From Candidatus Fonsibacter ubiquis (GTDB lineage Bacteria; Pseudomonadota; Alphaproteobacteria; Pelagibacterales; Pelagibacteraceae), in contig NZ_CP024034.1 of the NCBI RefSeq assembly GCF_002688585.1, positions 62,001-126,000 on the forward strand: a stretch of DNA of 64,000 bases. The letters are read 5' to 3'. How positions within the stretch are numbered: the first letter of the stretch is position 1; each line of letters opens with the position of its first letter. Position numbers and translations under genes: made by a program. The notes beneath the pieces were generated by a model that was not told the DNA's origin, did no database searches, and worked only from the letters and a program-made list of their open reading frames with translations. Positions 18,435-25,998 of the stretch are shown piece after piece.

Positions 18435-19934
18435 ATGATCCATAAAGCAAAAGCTTTTGTCATTTTAGGCAATCAACTTTTCTCACCCATCCATTTAAAA
18501 AGTTTTAAAGATCATCATTTCATGATGGCAGAAGATTATCAGTTATGTACTTACGTCAAACATCACCGTCAAAAGATATTACTTTTTTTATCAGCCATGC
18601 GTTCATATGCAGATGAATTAAAAAAGGCAGATTTTTCACTTACCTATTATGATTGCAAACACGAATTATTTAAAAAAAGTTATGAAGATAAAATTTTATT
18701 CTTTATAAATAAAATTAAAACTAAACATGTAGATTTATTTGAAGTCGAAGATAAGTTTTTTGAAAAACAATTAATTAATTTTTTTAACAAAAATAAAATT
18801 CAATTTAATTTTATAAAATCACCCATGTTTTTATCTAGCCGTGGTGATTTTAAAGAATATTTACAAACGAATAAAAAGCCATTCATGGCTAATTTTTATA
18901 AAATTCAAAGAATTAAATTTAATATTTTAATGAAGAGTAAAAACGAGCCGCTAGGAGGCAAATGGAGTTTTGATGAGGATAATAGAAATAAACTAGATCC
19001 CAAAGTTAATATTCCAAAACACATCACCTTTAAGCAAACAAATCATACTGAGAATGTAAAAAAGTTTTTAGAGAAAAATTTTCTAGATCATCCAGGTGAA
19101 ATTGAAAGTTTTAATTTTCCAACTACCCGCAAAGATACCTTAACTTTATATTTTGACTTTTTAAAAAATAAATTAAATTTATTTGGAGATTTTGAAGATG
19201 CCATTTCACACAAATCCCATATTCTATTTCACAGTATGTTAAGTCCGTTAATTAATTTAGGACTTTTGACGCCACAACAAATCGTGAGTGAAACCTTAGC
19301 CTATGCAAAAACGAATAAAGTAAAACTAAATTGTCTTGAGGGGTACTTGAGGCAGATTATTGGCTGGCGTGAATTTATGCGAGGCATTTATCAAAATTAT
19401 GAAAGCAAATTGGAAAATACTAATTTTTTTAAATCCAATAAGAAATTAACTAAAAGTTGGTATGATGGAACCACAGGAATTGACCCCTTGGATCACACCA
19501 TTAAAAACTGCATCAAATATGGCTGGTCACATCACATCGAGAGATTGATGGTGGTTGCAAACATTATGAATCTTTCAGGAATCGATCCTAAATCGGTTTA
19601 TCGATGGTTTATGGAAATGTACGTAGACTCTTCAGACTGGGTCATGGCGCCTAACGTTTATGGAATGGGTTTATTTAGTGATGGGGGAATTTTTGCAACT
19701 AAACCCTACATTTGTGCCTCAAGTTATCTACTTAAGATGAGTGATTTTAAACGAGGTGAATGGTGCGATACTTTAGATGGATTGTACTGGAAGTTTATTG
19801 AAAGGCACAAGGTATTTTTTGGAAAAAATTATAGATTATCCATGATGGTTAAAATTTTAGAAAAGATGGATAAAGAAAAGAAGAAAAGAATTTATTCTGC
19901 AGCTGAAGATTTTATTAAAAGAAATACTAATTAA
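18435..19934 (+). CDS. Cryptochrome/photolyase-related protein (COG3046, FeS-BCP/CryPro clade)
   Basis: This 499-aa flavoprotein belongs to the prokaryotic (6-4)-photolyase-related group. The N-terminal alpha/beta domain starts AFVILGNQLF; the FAD domain includes EGYLRQIIGWREFMRG, WSHHIERLMVVANIM and DSSDWVMAPNVYGMGLFSDGG. Members bind FAD and a lumazine. The segment KMSDFKRGEWCDTLDGLYW lacks the C-x2-C pair that, with two other Cys, ligates the 4Fe-4S cluster in Agrobacterium PhrB, so the cluster may be absent or altered. It follows umuC by 11 bp and may be SOS-induced. Confidence 0.88.
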   Translation: MIHKAKAFVILGNQLFSPIHLKSFKDHHFMMAEDYQLCTYVKHHRQKILLFLSAMRSYADELKKADFSLTYYDCKHELFKKSYEDKILFFINKIKTKHVDLFEVEDKFFEKQLINFFNKNKIQFNFIKSPMFLSSRGDFKEYLQTNKKPFMANFYKIQRIKFNILMKSKNEPLGGKWSFDEDNRNKLDPKVNIPKHITFKQTNHTENVKKFLEKNFLDHPGEIESFNFPTTRKDTLTLYFDFLKNKLNLFGDFEDAISHKSHILFHSMLSPLINLGLLTPQQIVSETLAYAKTNKVKLNCLEGYLRQIIGWREFMRGIYQNYESKLENTNFFKSNKKLTKSWYDGTTGIDPLDHTIKNCIKYGWSHHIERLMVVANIMNLSGIDPKSVYRWFMEMYVDSSDWVMAPNVYGMGLFSDGGIFATKPYICASSYLLKMSDFKRGEWCDTLDGLYWKFIERHKVFFGKNYRLSMMVKILEKMDKEKKKRIYSAAEDFIKRNTN

Positions 19935-19937
19935 TAA

Positions 19938-20309
19938 TTACTCGTGTTCTCCGCCCGGATCATCCTTTGGTAATTTCGTTTGTTTGCCATTAATCCAAAG
20001 ATTTTGTCTTGATCGAGTAGGGGTGTGGTAATTAGGATCTGTTCTAAATCTTCTAATATCTTGAAATTGTTTAAATGTGTAATAAGCAACGAAAATCAAA
20101 AGTAAATGGCCTAAAAACATACCAAGCCAACCATAAACAAACATGGGAACGGTGAAAACCCACACACTAAAAGCAGTGGACCAAAGGGCACTTAAAACAA
20201 TTAAAATTTGCAGTCTTACGGTTTTAGGTAAAGCTCGCAAATCATTTTTTGTATCATCAAACAAAACCGTCGCACTATCGCTCATCCATTTAGTAAAATC
20301 TTTAAACAT
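19938..20309 (-). CDS. Uncharacterised two-TM membrane protein
   Basis: This 123-aa protein is not recognised. It has two hydrophobic helices (about residues 32-52 and 57-80) and a basic, Pro/Gln-rich cytoplasmic tail (NYHTPTRSRQNLWINGKQTKLPKDDPGGEHE). It is encoded antiparallel to its neighbours and convergent with the photolyase gene (3-bp gap), with its start 26 bp from the divergent SDR start. Short intergenic distances suggest a real gene; no function is proposed. Confidence 0.7.
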   Translation of the reverse strand: MFKDFTKWMSDSATVLFDDTKNDLRALPKTVRLQILIVLSALWSTAFSVWVFTVPMFVYGWLGMFLGHLLLIFVAYYTFKQFQDIRRFRTDPNYHTPTRSRQNLWINGKQTKLPKDDPGGEHE

Positions 20310-20335
20310 AATGAAATTGCATATACACTGATTTA

Positions 20336-21058
20336 ATGAGTGGCAAAATAGTAATTATTGGCGCAACTGGTTATACAGGATCAGCTCTTGCAAGATCTTA
20401 TGCTAATGACAATATCCAATGCCACTTAATTGCAAGAAATGAAGCAGAGTTAACTAAATTATCAGCAGAAACTAATTTTAAATACTCGGTTTGTTCAGAT
20501 GTAACAAATCTGCAAAGTGTTGAGGAAAGTTTAAAAGATATTGAAAATGAAAAAATTTCAGGACTTGCTTATTGTGTAGGCTCTATTGTTTTGAAATCAT
20601 TTCAAACTACAAAAGAAGAGGATTTCATTAACACTTTTAACTTAAATGTAAGTGGAGCCATTCATTTTATAAGAAAATTACAAAAGCAACTTACTGAAAG
20701 TAATGGATCAATTGTTTTATTTTCAACGGTTGCAGTGGATCGAGGCTTTAATATGCACTCAGTAATCTCAACTGCAAAAGGGGCCATTCAAGGATTAACC
20801 ACTTCTTTAGCTGCAGAATTTGCACCAAAAATTAGAATAAACTGTATTGCGCCAAGTATTACCCAATCCAAAATGGCAAAACCTATTTTAGATAACGCAA
20901 GAATTGCAGAACAAATACCTCTTAAACATGCAATGAAAAGAGTTGGAAAGCCTGAAGATTTAGCTGAAACTGCAAAGTTTTTATTATCATCTAATAGTAG
21001 CTGGATCACCGGCCAAATCATCCATGTGGATGGAGGAAAAAATAATTTAGAAACATAA
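20336..21058 (+). CDS. SDR-family protein lacking the catalytic Tyr
   Basis: This 240-aa Rossmann-fold protein has a variant cofactor motif (IIGATGYTGSALA) and the SDR core through NCIAPS and the C-terminal GQIIHVDGG. S130 (FSTVA) and K148 (ISTAKGA) are in place, but the residue four before Lys is Ile144 instead of Tyr. Such proteins occur next to photolyase-related genes in aquatic bacteria. It may be a non-canonical reductase or a binding protein. It shares the stop/start overlap TAATG with the FGE-like gene downstream. Confidence 0.8.
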   Translation: MSGKIVIIGATGYTGSALARSYANDNIQCHLIARNEAELTKLSAETNFKYSVCSDVTNLQSVEESLKDIENEKISGLAYCVGSIVLKSFQTTKEEDFINTFNLNVSGAIHFIRKLQKQLTESNGSIVLFSTVAVDRGFNMHSVISTAKGAIQGLTTSLAAEFAPKIRINCIAPSITQSKMAKPILDNARIAEQIPLKHAMKRVGKPEDLAETAKFLLSSNSSWITGQIIHVDGGKNNLET

Positions 21059-21750
21059 TGAAAGTTTTACTAAAAATAATTTTTATTTTTCTTTTATTTC
21101 CAATTAAAACCTATGCCTTTGAAAATCCTAAGGTAAAAATAAATAATTTTTTCATCCAAAAATATGAAGTAACAATTGCTGAATTTTCAAATTTTGCAAA
21201 CAAAACTAATTTTAAAACAGAGGCTGAAAAACAAGGATTTGGCTATGAATATGGTGTTGGCTGGGAGAAAAGAAAGAATTGGAATTACAAAACTCCTTAC
21301 GGCAAAAATCCTGATAGCTTAACCGAACCTGCGGTACACGTTAGTTATTTTGAAGCTGAACAATATTGTAAATTTATTAATGGCAGATTGCCAACCTTTG
21401 CAGAATGGTCAACTGCAGCCTACACACAAGTTTTAGATTCAAAAGTATTTGAGAAAAATAAAACGTATTCTTATCCAAGTGGAGATAAAGCTGAGAAAAT
21501 GAACTCCACCGATCTTCTCTCTTATAAAAAACATTATGACGTTTTAAAATTGCCAGAGGGAATCAATGGTTTAGTTGCAATGGGTGGAAATGTTTGGGAA
21601 TGGACCAAAGATAGAAAAGATAACTCTGCATTAACTGCAGGTTCTTCATGGTGGTACAGTTCAAGTAATACAACTAAGAATGGAGCTCAATTTAAACCAG
21701 CAGATTTTTATGCGATTTATGTTGGTTTTCGATGCGCGTTTGAAAAATAG
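21058..21750 (+). CDS. Secreted SUMF1/FGE-sulfatase-fold protein
   Basis: This 230-aa protein has a signal peptide (about residues 1-20) and the formylglycine-generating-enzyme fold: INNFFIQKYEVTIAEF, PAVHVSYFEAEQYCKFINGRLPTFAEW, GGNVWEWTKDR and VGFRCAF. The two copper-binding cysteines of true FGEs, normally in the GGS-x-C block, are absent (AGSSWWYSSSN), so sulfatase activation is unlikely; EgtB- or PvdO-like and purely structural roles exist in this fold. It is coupled to the upstream SDR. Confidence 0.82.
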   Translation: MKVLLKIIFIFLLFPIKTYAFENPKVKINNFFIQKYEVTIAEFSNFANKTNFKTEAEKQGFGYEYGVGWEKRKNWNYKTPYGKNPDSLTEPAVHVSYFEAEQYCKFINGRLPTFAEWSTAAYTQVLDSKVFEKNKTYSYPSGDKAEKMNSTDLLSYKKHYDVLKLPEGINGLVAMGGNVWEWTKDRKDNSALTAGSSWWYSSSNTTKNGAQFKPADFYAIYVGFRCAFEK

Positions 21751-21778
21751 CCACAATTACATTATATAGCCACTCAAA

Positions 21779-22384
21779 TTGACAGAATTTTTTTCAGAAG
21801 AAATTAGGATTACCATCCAAATCATTTTAATTGATCTCGTGTTATCAGCGGATAACGCAGTGATTATTGGGATGGCTGCGTCTCAATTTGATCCAGAAAT
21901 TAGAAAAAAAGTTTTAATCATTGGAACAGCTCTAGCTGTTGTCTTTAGAATTCTTTTTTCTGCAATGACCGCCTACCTCATGCAGTTTCAAGGTATTCGA
22001 ACAATTGGAGGAATTTTATTATTTTGGGTGGCGTACAAATTGTATGTGGACATTTTAAAAGAGAAAAAAGACCAAAGTGCTGAATTAAATAAATACCAAG
22101 TTAAAGAAGAAGAGAGAAAAAATTACCGTAAAGCTATTACCACCGTTGTAATTGCAGATATCACTTTAAGTTTTGACAATGTAATTGCCGTTGCAGGCGC
22201 TGCAGGAACTAACTATGGCTTATTAATATTTGGTCTAGCCCTTGCAATTATTTTAATGGTTACCCTTGCCAATGCCATTTCAGTTTATATAAAAAAACAT
22301 AAGTGGATTGGCTGGTTAGGTTTGCTTTCTATCCTTTGGGTTGCTGCAGACTTAATTTGGGACGATATTAAGTTGTTGTTATAG
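21779..22384 (+). CDS. TerC/YjbE-family integral membrane protein, copy 1
   Basis: This 201-aa protein has about six TM helices with TerC-family signatures LIDLVLSADNAVIIGMAA and DITLSFDNVIAVAGAA; the Asp residues in the two pseudo-repeats are the presumed metal-binding sites. TerC proteins are associated with Mn2+ export and tellurite resistance. The start is TTG at 21779. A paralogue follows 10 bp downstream. Confidence 0.87.
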   Translation: MTEFFSEEIRITIQIILIDLVLSADNAVIIGMAASQFDPEIRKKVLIIGTALAVVFRILFSAMTAYLMQFQGIRTIGGILLFWVAYKLYVDILKEKKDQSAELNKYQVKEEERKNYRKAITTVVIADITLSFDNVIAVAGAAGTNYGLLIFGLALAIILMVTLANAISVYIKKHKWIGWLGLLSILWVAADLIWDDIKLLL

Positions 22385-22394
22385 CAATAACTCC

Positions 22395-23000
22395 ATGGAA
22401 TTTTTCGCTGATGATTTAAGGCTGACCATAAAGATCATATTAATTGATATGATTTTATCTGCGGACAATGCCATCGTCATTGGTCTAGTTGCCTCTCAAT
22501 TTGATCCTAAAATTCGGCAAAAAGTTTTAATCATTGGCACAACCCTTGCAGTATTATTTAGAATATTATTTGCAGTTTTTGTTGCCTATTTTCTCCAATA
22601 CAAAGGGGTACGAACCTTTGGTGGAATTTTATTATTTTATATCGCTTACAAACTATACGGTGATATTTTAAAAGATAATCCAATTGAACAAGTAAAAATA
22701 AAAAAATCTCAGCTGATTAAAGAAACCGATAAAAAAAATTATTGGAGCGCAATTTTAACAATTATTGTTGCAGATTTAACCATTAGTTTTGATAACGTGA
22801 TTGCGGTAGCAGGTGCTGCAAAATCTAATTATACATTACTTATTTTTGGTCTAACACTTTCAATCATTATGATGATCACCCTTGCCAATGCCATTTCAAC
22901 TTATTTAAAAGAACATAAATGGGTGGGTTGGCTTGGAATTTTATCTATTCTTTGGGTGGCTGTTGATTTAATTAGAGATGACTTTAAATTATTTTTTTAA
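22395..23000 (+). CDS. TerC/YjbE-family integral membrane protein, copy 2
   Basis: This 201-aa protein is the same length as the upstream protein and closely similar along its whole length (LIDMILSADNAIVIGLVA; DLTISFDNVIAVAGAA; ANAIS-Y-K-HKW-GWLG-LSILWVA-DLI), so it is a tandem duplicate. The two may assemble as a heteromer for divalent metal transport, probably Mn2+ (inference). Its 3' end overlaps the next gene by 23 bp. Confidence 0.87.
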   Translation: MEFFADDLRLTIKIILIDMILSADNAIVIGLVASQFDPKIRQKVLIIGTTLAVLFRILFAVFVAYFLQYKGVRTFGGILLFYIAYKLYGDILKDNPIEQVKIKKSQLIKETDKKNYWSAILTIIVADLTISFDNVIAVAGAAKSNYTLLIFGLTLSIIMMITLANAISTYLKEHKWVGWLGILSILWVAVDLIRDDFKLFF

Positions 23001-23565
23001 ATGGATAGGGAGAATATTTTTCTCTTTATTAATTTTAATCACAACCTCTATGGCAAATGAAGAACCTGATTATATTGTCCTTAAAAAAGAAAGTGACATT
23101 GAGATTAGACAATATAAAAATTTCTTAACTGCATCCATCGAAATGGAAGGAGATAGAAAAGAAGCAATCGGAAAAGGATTTAGATCTTTATTTAAATATA
23201 TTAGTGGTGAAAATAAAAATAAAGAAAGTATTTCTATGACAATACCAGTGATGCAGAAAAGTACAGGGAATAATAAATGGAGCATTTCTTTTGTGGTTCC
23301 TAAAAAATTTGATCTTAAAAATGTTCCTCAACCTGACAATGCAAATATTCAAATAAAAAATAATTTAAATTTAAAAGTTATTGCAATTACTTTTTCAGGT
23401 TTATTTAGCGATGGTAATATTCAAGAAAATGAAACAAAACTTAGAAATTATATAAAAGAAAAAGGAATTAAAATTGAAGAGCCTGCAATTTATGCAGGTT
23501 ATAATGCACCTTGGACACCTTGGTTTTTAAAAAGAAACGAAGTGATGTTTAAGTTAGCAGGTTAG
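22978..23565 (+). CDS. SOUL heme-binding-family protein, secreted
   Basis: This 195-aa protein has an N-terminal hydrophobic signal (residues 5-25, ending near SMA) and SOUL-family features: YIVLKKESDIEIRQYKNF, GFRSLFKYISGENKNKESISMTIPVM, FSGLFSDGNI and YAGYNAPWTPWFLKRNEV. SOUL proteins bind heme or other hydrophobic ligands; bacterial roles are poorly known. The start at 22978 overlaps the TerC gene by 23 bp; the in-frame alternative would remove the signal. Confidence 0.82.
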   Translation: MTLNYFFKWIGRIFFSLLILITTSMANEEPDYIVLKKESDIEIRQYKNFLTASIEMEGDRKEAIGKGFRSLFKYISGENKNKESISMTIPVMQKSTGNNKWSISFVVPKKFDLKNVPQPDNANIQIKNNLNLKVIAITFSGLFSDGNIQENETKLRNYIKEKGIKIEEPAIYAGYNAPWTPWFLKRNEVMFKLAG

Positions 23566-23836
23566 GGGATTTTTTTTAAAAAGATCACAGTATAATACTC
23601 GTAAAAAAAAATAATTAAAGCATCATAAAATACTGTTTTTACTTTTATATTTTTTTTAAAGTTACTATCTCAATTTCAAGCTATTAAAATCAACGGCTTA
23701 TCAAATCAGTCAAAATAAGCTTTGCCACAATTGATGCTAAATTTATGATTTTAAATATTTATTTCTTATCCTTGAATGTGGGCAGACAAATTTGCTTTTT
23801 TAAATATAAGGATCATATTTATCTACAAGGAGGCAA

Positions 23837-23863
23837 ATGAACATACACCTACCTTTTACATGA
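23837..23863 (+). CDS. Putative 8-residue leader peptide MNIHLPFT
   Basis: ATG at 23837 is preceded by AAGGAGGCAA, one of the strongest Shine-Dalgarno matches in the window, and the ORF stops at TGA 23863. Such a strong site in front of eight codons, followed by hairpins and a terminator, is the layout of a leader peptide or translated small RNA. There is no amino-acid run pointing to a specific attenuation signal. Confidence 0.35.
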   Translation: MNIHLPFT

Positions 23864-23964
23864 ATTGACGGTAACGTTATTTCATAGAGTAAGCTTAAGA
23901 ACCTTTGCTTAATCAAAAAAAGGTTCAAAAAATCAAATAAATTTTCCGGTTTTTATAACCTGAT

Positions 23965-23988
23965 AAAAGGGACCAAAGGTCCCTTTTT
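23965..23988 (+). terminator. Rho-independent terminator
   Basis: AAAAGGGACC-AAA-GGTCCCTTTT is a perfect 10-bp stem with a 3-nt loop and a T-run (TTTTT). It ends whatever is transcribed from the preceding noncoding region. Confidence 0.88.
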
Positions 23989-24007
23989 GCCCTATTTTTA
24001 AAGGATA

Positions 24008-24036
24008 TTGACAAGGATACAAAAATATTGCATTAT
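24008..24036 (+). promoter_or_regulatory. Sigma70-type promoter of the 64-aa gene
   Basis: TTGACA (24008-24013), 17-bp spacer, CATTAT (24031-24036). The exact consensus -35 and optimal spacing make it the best-looking promoter noticed in the window. The transcript would have a leader of about 55 nt. Confidence 0.65.
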
Positions 24037-24098
24037 AAGCATAACTGATATGCAAGATTCGCAAGTCAGTAAGTTAAACACAAAACAAAGGAGTTAAA

Positions 24099-24293
24099 AT
24101 GCTAGAAGGATCAAAAGGTTTGATAGCTAAGAATTTTGAAAATAAACAAAAAGAAAAAAATATTGATAATTTAAATCGTAACATGAAGTCCGTTGATACT
24201 TATGGAAATGGTACAACAGGTTACAAAATTAAAAACGGCGTGAATGCCGGTAAAGTAGTTGGTCATATCACAAGACCAAAGTCAGAAATTTAA
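24099..24293 (+). CDS. Small basic protein of unknown function
   Basis: This 64-aa hydrophilic, Lys/Asn/Gly-rich protein has no TM segment (MLEGSKGLIAKNFENKQ...TGYKIKNGVNAGKVVGHIT). It is not recognised. It has its own near-consensus promoter, the ribosome site AAAGGAG and a stable GAAA-tetraloop hairpin 8 bp after the stop, so it appears to be a separate, strongly expressed gene. Confidence 0.72.
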   Translation: MLEGSKGLIAKNFENKQKEKNIDNLNRNMKSVDTYGNGTTGYKIKNGVNAGKVVGHITRPKSEI

Positions 24294-24300
24294 AGTTTTA

Positions 24301-24324
24301 TTAACTTGGCGAAAGCCAAGTTAA
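24301..24324 (+). terminator. GAAA-tetraloop hairpin after the 64-aa gene
   Basis: TTAACTTGGC-GAAA-GCCAAGTTAA is a perfect 10-bp stem capped by a GNRA tetraloop. The expected T-run is missing, so it may protect the mRNA 3' end rather than, or as well as, terminate. A second inverted repeat (CCTATAGC at 24332, GCTATAGG at 24376) follows. Confidence 0.65.
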
Positions 24325-24405
24325 TGAAAATCCTATAGCCAAGCATCTCCTATAATTCCCTTTATATTAGACTAAGCTATAGGCATGTCTAAAGCGTAGA
24401 TAATT

Positions 24406-25050
24406 TTAATATTTTTTCTTAAAAAAATACACAAACACTAAAGCAGCAAATAACTGCGCTATTACAAAGCCAATTACATCCGTTGAATAAATTCCAACAA
24501 AAGTATCGGTAAAACTTCTAGCAACTGTTAACACTGGATTTACAAAAAAAGTAGATGAAGTAAATAAATAACCTGTTGCAACTAAAAGCGCGACCATTAG
24601 CGGTATGAGATTTTTATTAGTGTTTGAGAAATGTTTAATGACAAAAAGTAATATGATCGTTGAGATAAATTCACTGATCCAAAAGGTGTAACCTGATCTG
24701 ATCTTTGTTGAAAATTGAATGATAGGTAAATAAAAAATTAAATGGGCAATGATAATTCCAAGTAAGGCGCCCATCAGTTGACTGAGAAAATATTTAATTA
24801 ATATTTCATTGCTAACCTCGCCATCGGCCCAAAACATCAACGTTACAAGCGGGTTAAAATGAGCACCTGAAATATTTATAAAAATAGTAATAAGAATAAA
24901 AAGAGCAATTCCGGTTGCAATGGAATTAATTAATAAAGCAATTCCAGAGTTACCCCTTGATAAGTCGTAACCCATAATTCCAGAACCCGTAATGACCATG
25001 ATAAGTAGGGCGGTGCCTATAAATTCAGCAAAATATTTATTATTAATCAT
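24406..25050 (-). CDS. aqpS: Aquaglyceroporin-family channel, AqpS type (arsenite)
   Basis: This 214-aa MIP-family protein has six predicted TM helices. The two NPA boxes are NPL (GAHFNPLVT) and NPV (FVNPVLTVARS), variants seen in channels linked to metalloids. It overlaps arsC by 8 bp. In Sinorhizobium, AqpS lets arsenite made by ArsC leave down its gradient, substituting for an ArsB pump, and the same pairing here supports that role. No arsR is adjacent. Confidence 0.85.
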   Translation of the reverse strand: MINNKYFAEFIGTALLIMVITGSGIMGYDLSRGNSGIALLINSIATGIALFILITIFINISGAHFNPLVTLMFWADGEVSNEILIKYFLSQLMGALLGIIIAHLIFYLPIIQFSTKIRSGYTFWISEFISTIILLFVIKHFSNTNKNLIPLMVALLVATGYLFTSSTFFVNPVLTVARSFTDTFVGIYSTDVIGFVIAQLFAALVFVYFFKKKY

Positions 25051-25528
25051 TGTGGTAAATTTCTCTAAGTTTAAATTTTAAATTAACCGTATCCATAGTT
25101 GCAATAGGTAATCTTACAAGCCTTTCTATCTTGGGTTTTAAATTTTTAACTAACTCATCAAATGCCTTCCGTTTTTCAACTTGATCTCCACCCCCAGCCG
25201 ATGGATCTTTAAATCCCCAATGAACTTGTAAAGGATGGCCTGGCCAAATAGGGCAGACTTCCTTTGCAGCACTATCACAAACAGTAATAATAACATGCAT
25301 TTTTGGCGAGTTTGGTTTTGAAAATTCGTCCCAACTTTTAGAATATAGTTTTTTATTATCATAGCGCATCTCAGCTGCAATCTCTTTTGCAATAGGGTTA
25401 ATTTCGGTTTTAGGAGATGAGCCTGCACTAAATCCTGTAAACTTACCTCGCCCTAACGTGTTTAATAAAATTTCAGCAATAATAGATCGGGCAGAATTGT
25501 GCGTGCAGAGAAATAAAACATTGATCAT
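25043..25528 (-). CDS. arsC: Arsenate reductase, low-molecular-weight phosphatase family
   Basis: This 161-aa protein starts VLFLCTHNSARS, the PTPase P-loop with nucleophile C8. C84 and C92 in TVCDSAAKEVCP match the relay cysteines of thioredoxin-coupled ArsC. HWGFKDPSA is also typical. It reduces As(V) to As(III), which the downstream channel gene could release. The gene starts about 75 bp from the divergent Zur-type operator. Confidence 0.92.
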   Translation of the reverse strand: MINVLFLCTHNSARSIIAEILLNTLGRGKFTGFSAGSSPKTEINPIAKEIAAEMRYDNKKLYSKSWDEFSKPNSPKMHVIITVCDSAAKEVCPIWPGHPLQVHWGFKDPSAGGGDQVEKRKAFDELVKNLKPKIERLVRLPIATMDTVNLKFKLREIYHND

Positions 25529-25602
25529 AATTAATTTTATCTCAGATTTATTAAACTTCTATGACAATAAAAATAAAGAATAATACTTGCAGTATATTTA
25601 TT

Positions 25603-25622
25603 TGTTATGTTATAACATAACA
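25603..25622. promoter_or_regulatory. Zur-type operator, perfect palindrome
   Basis: TGTTATGTTATAACATAACA is a perfect 20-bp palindrome, matching the GTTATAACAT core of proteobacterial Zur boxes. It ends one base before the regulator's ATG, so binding would block its transcription (autorepression). The divergent arsC gene starts 75 bp away and might also be affected. Confidence 0.78.
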
Positions 25623-25623
25623 T

Positions 25624-25998
25624 ATGAAGCATAATGATGATTTAGTACTTGATATTATTAAGAATAATACAAAATCCCTCACCGCTTATGAGATCTTAAG
25701 TAAAGTTCAAAAAATGAAAAAGATCCAACCTATGTCTGTTTATCGCTCTCTTAAAAATTTACAAAACCAAGGAAAAATTCACAAATCTAATCAAAACAAA
25801 AGCTTTTTATTGTGCAAAGAGGGTGAGCATGATCATAAGCACAATCCTGTTTTAGTGATTTGCAAGGACTGTGGAAAAACAGAAGAATTAGAAGTGAACT
25901 CTTTTAGTAAATTATTATCTAATCTTAAAACAAAAGCTAATTTTCAATTTCAAAATTTTCAAATGGAAGTTTCATCAACTTGCAAAGGATGTAATTAA
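25624..25998 (+). CDS. Fur-family regulator, Zur-like
   Basis: This 124-aa protein has a winged-helix DNA-binding half (LTAYEILSKVQKMKKIQPMSVYRSLKNLQNQGKIHK) and a metal-binding half with HDHKHNP, C-x2-C (CKDC) and a final C-x2-C (CKGC). It is short for the family. The Zur-type palindrome at its start favours zinc sensing over iron or peroxide. It shares the TAATG overlap with the His-rich membrane protein gene. Confidence 0.87.
   Translation: MKHNDDLVLDIIKNNTKSLTAYEILSKVQKMKKIQPMSVYRSLKNLQNQGKIHKSNQNKSFLLCKEGEHDHKHNPVLVICKDCGKTEELEVNSFSKLLSNLKTKANFQFQNFQMEVSSTCKGCN

Larger units (their letters stand above)
23566..24098 (+). other. 533-bp region with no conventional gene: structured, terminated transcript likely
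   Basis: No ORF of normal size is present. The region contains a TATAAT at 23591-23596 without a good -35, an isolated strong ribosome site (AAGGAGG at 23828-23834) followed by an 8-codon ORF at 23837, two overlapping hairpins (TAAGC with GCTTA, and GAACCTTT with AAAGGTTC, within about 23889-23926), and an excellent terminator at 23965. After that comes a near-consensus promoter at 24008 for the next gene. It may encode a small RNA or a leader-peptide-containing transcript; it does not match tmRNA, RNase P, 6S or SRP RNA as far as I can tell. Confidence 0.45.

Noticed and set aside
23920..23940. tRNA or tmRNA T-arm-like GGTTCAAAAAATC
   Set aside because: No acceptor stem, anticodon arm or CCA end can be built around it; the GGTTC pairs better with GAACC upstream.
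25150..25428. 92-codon frame inside arsC on the same strand
   Set aside because: A +1 frame of a well-supported arsC; composition is unnatural and there is no independent start signal.
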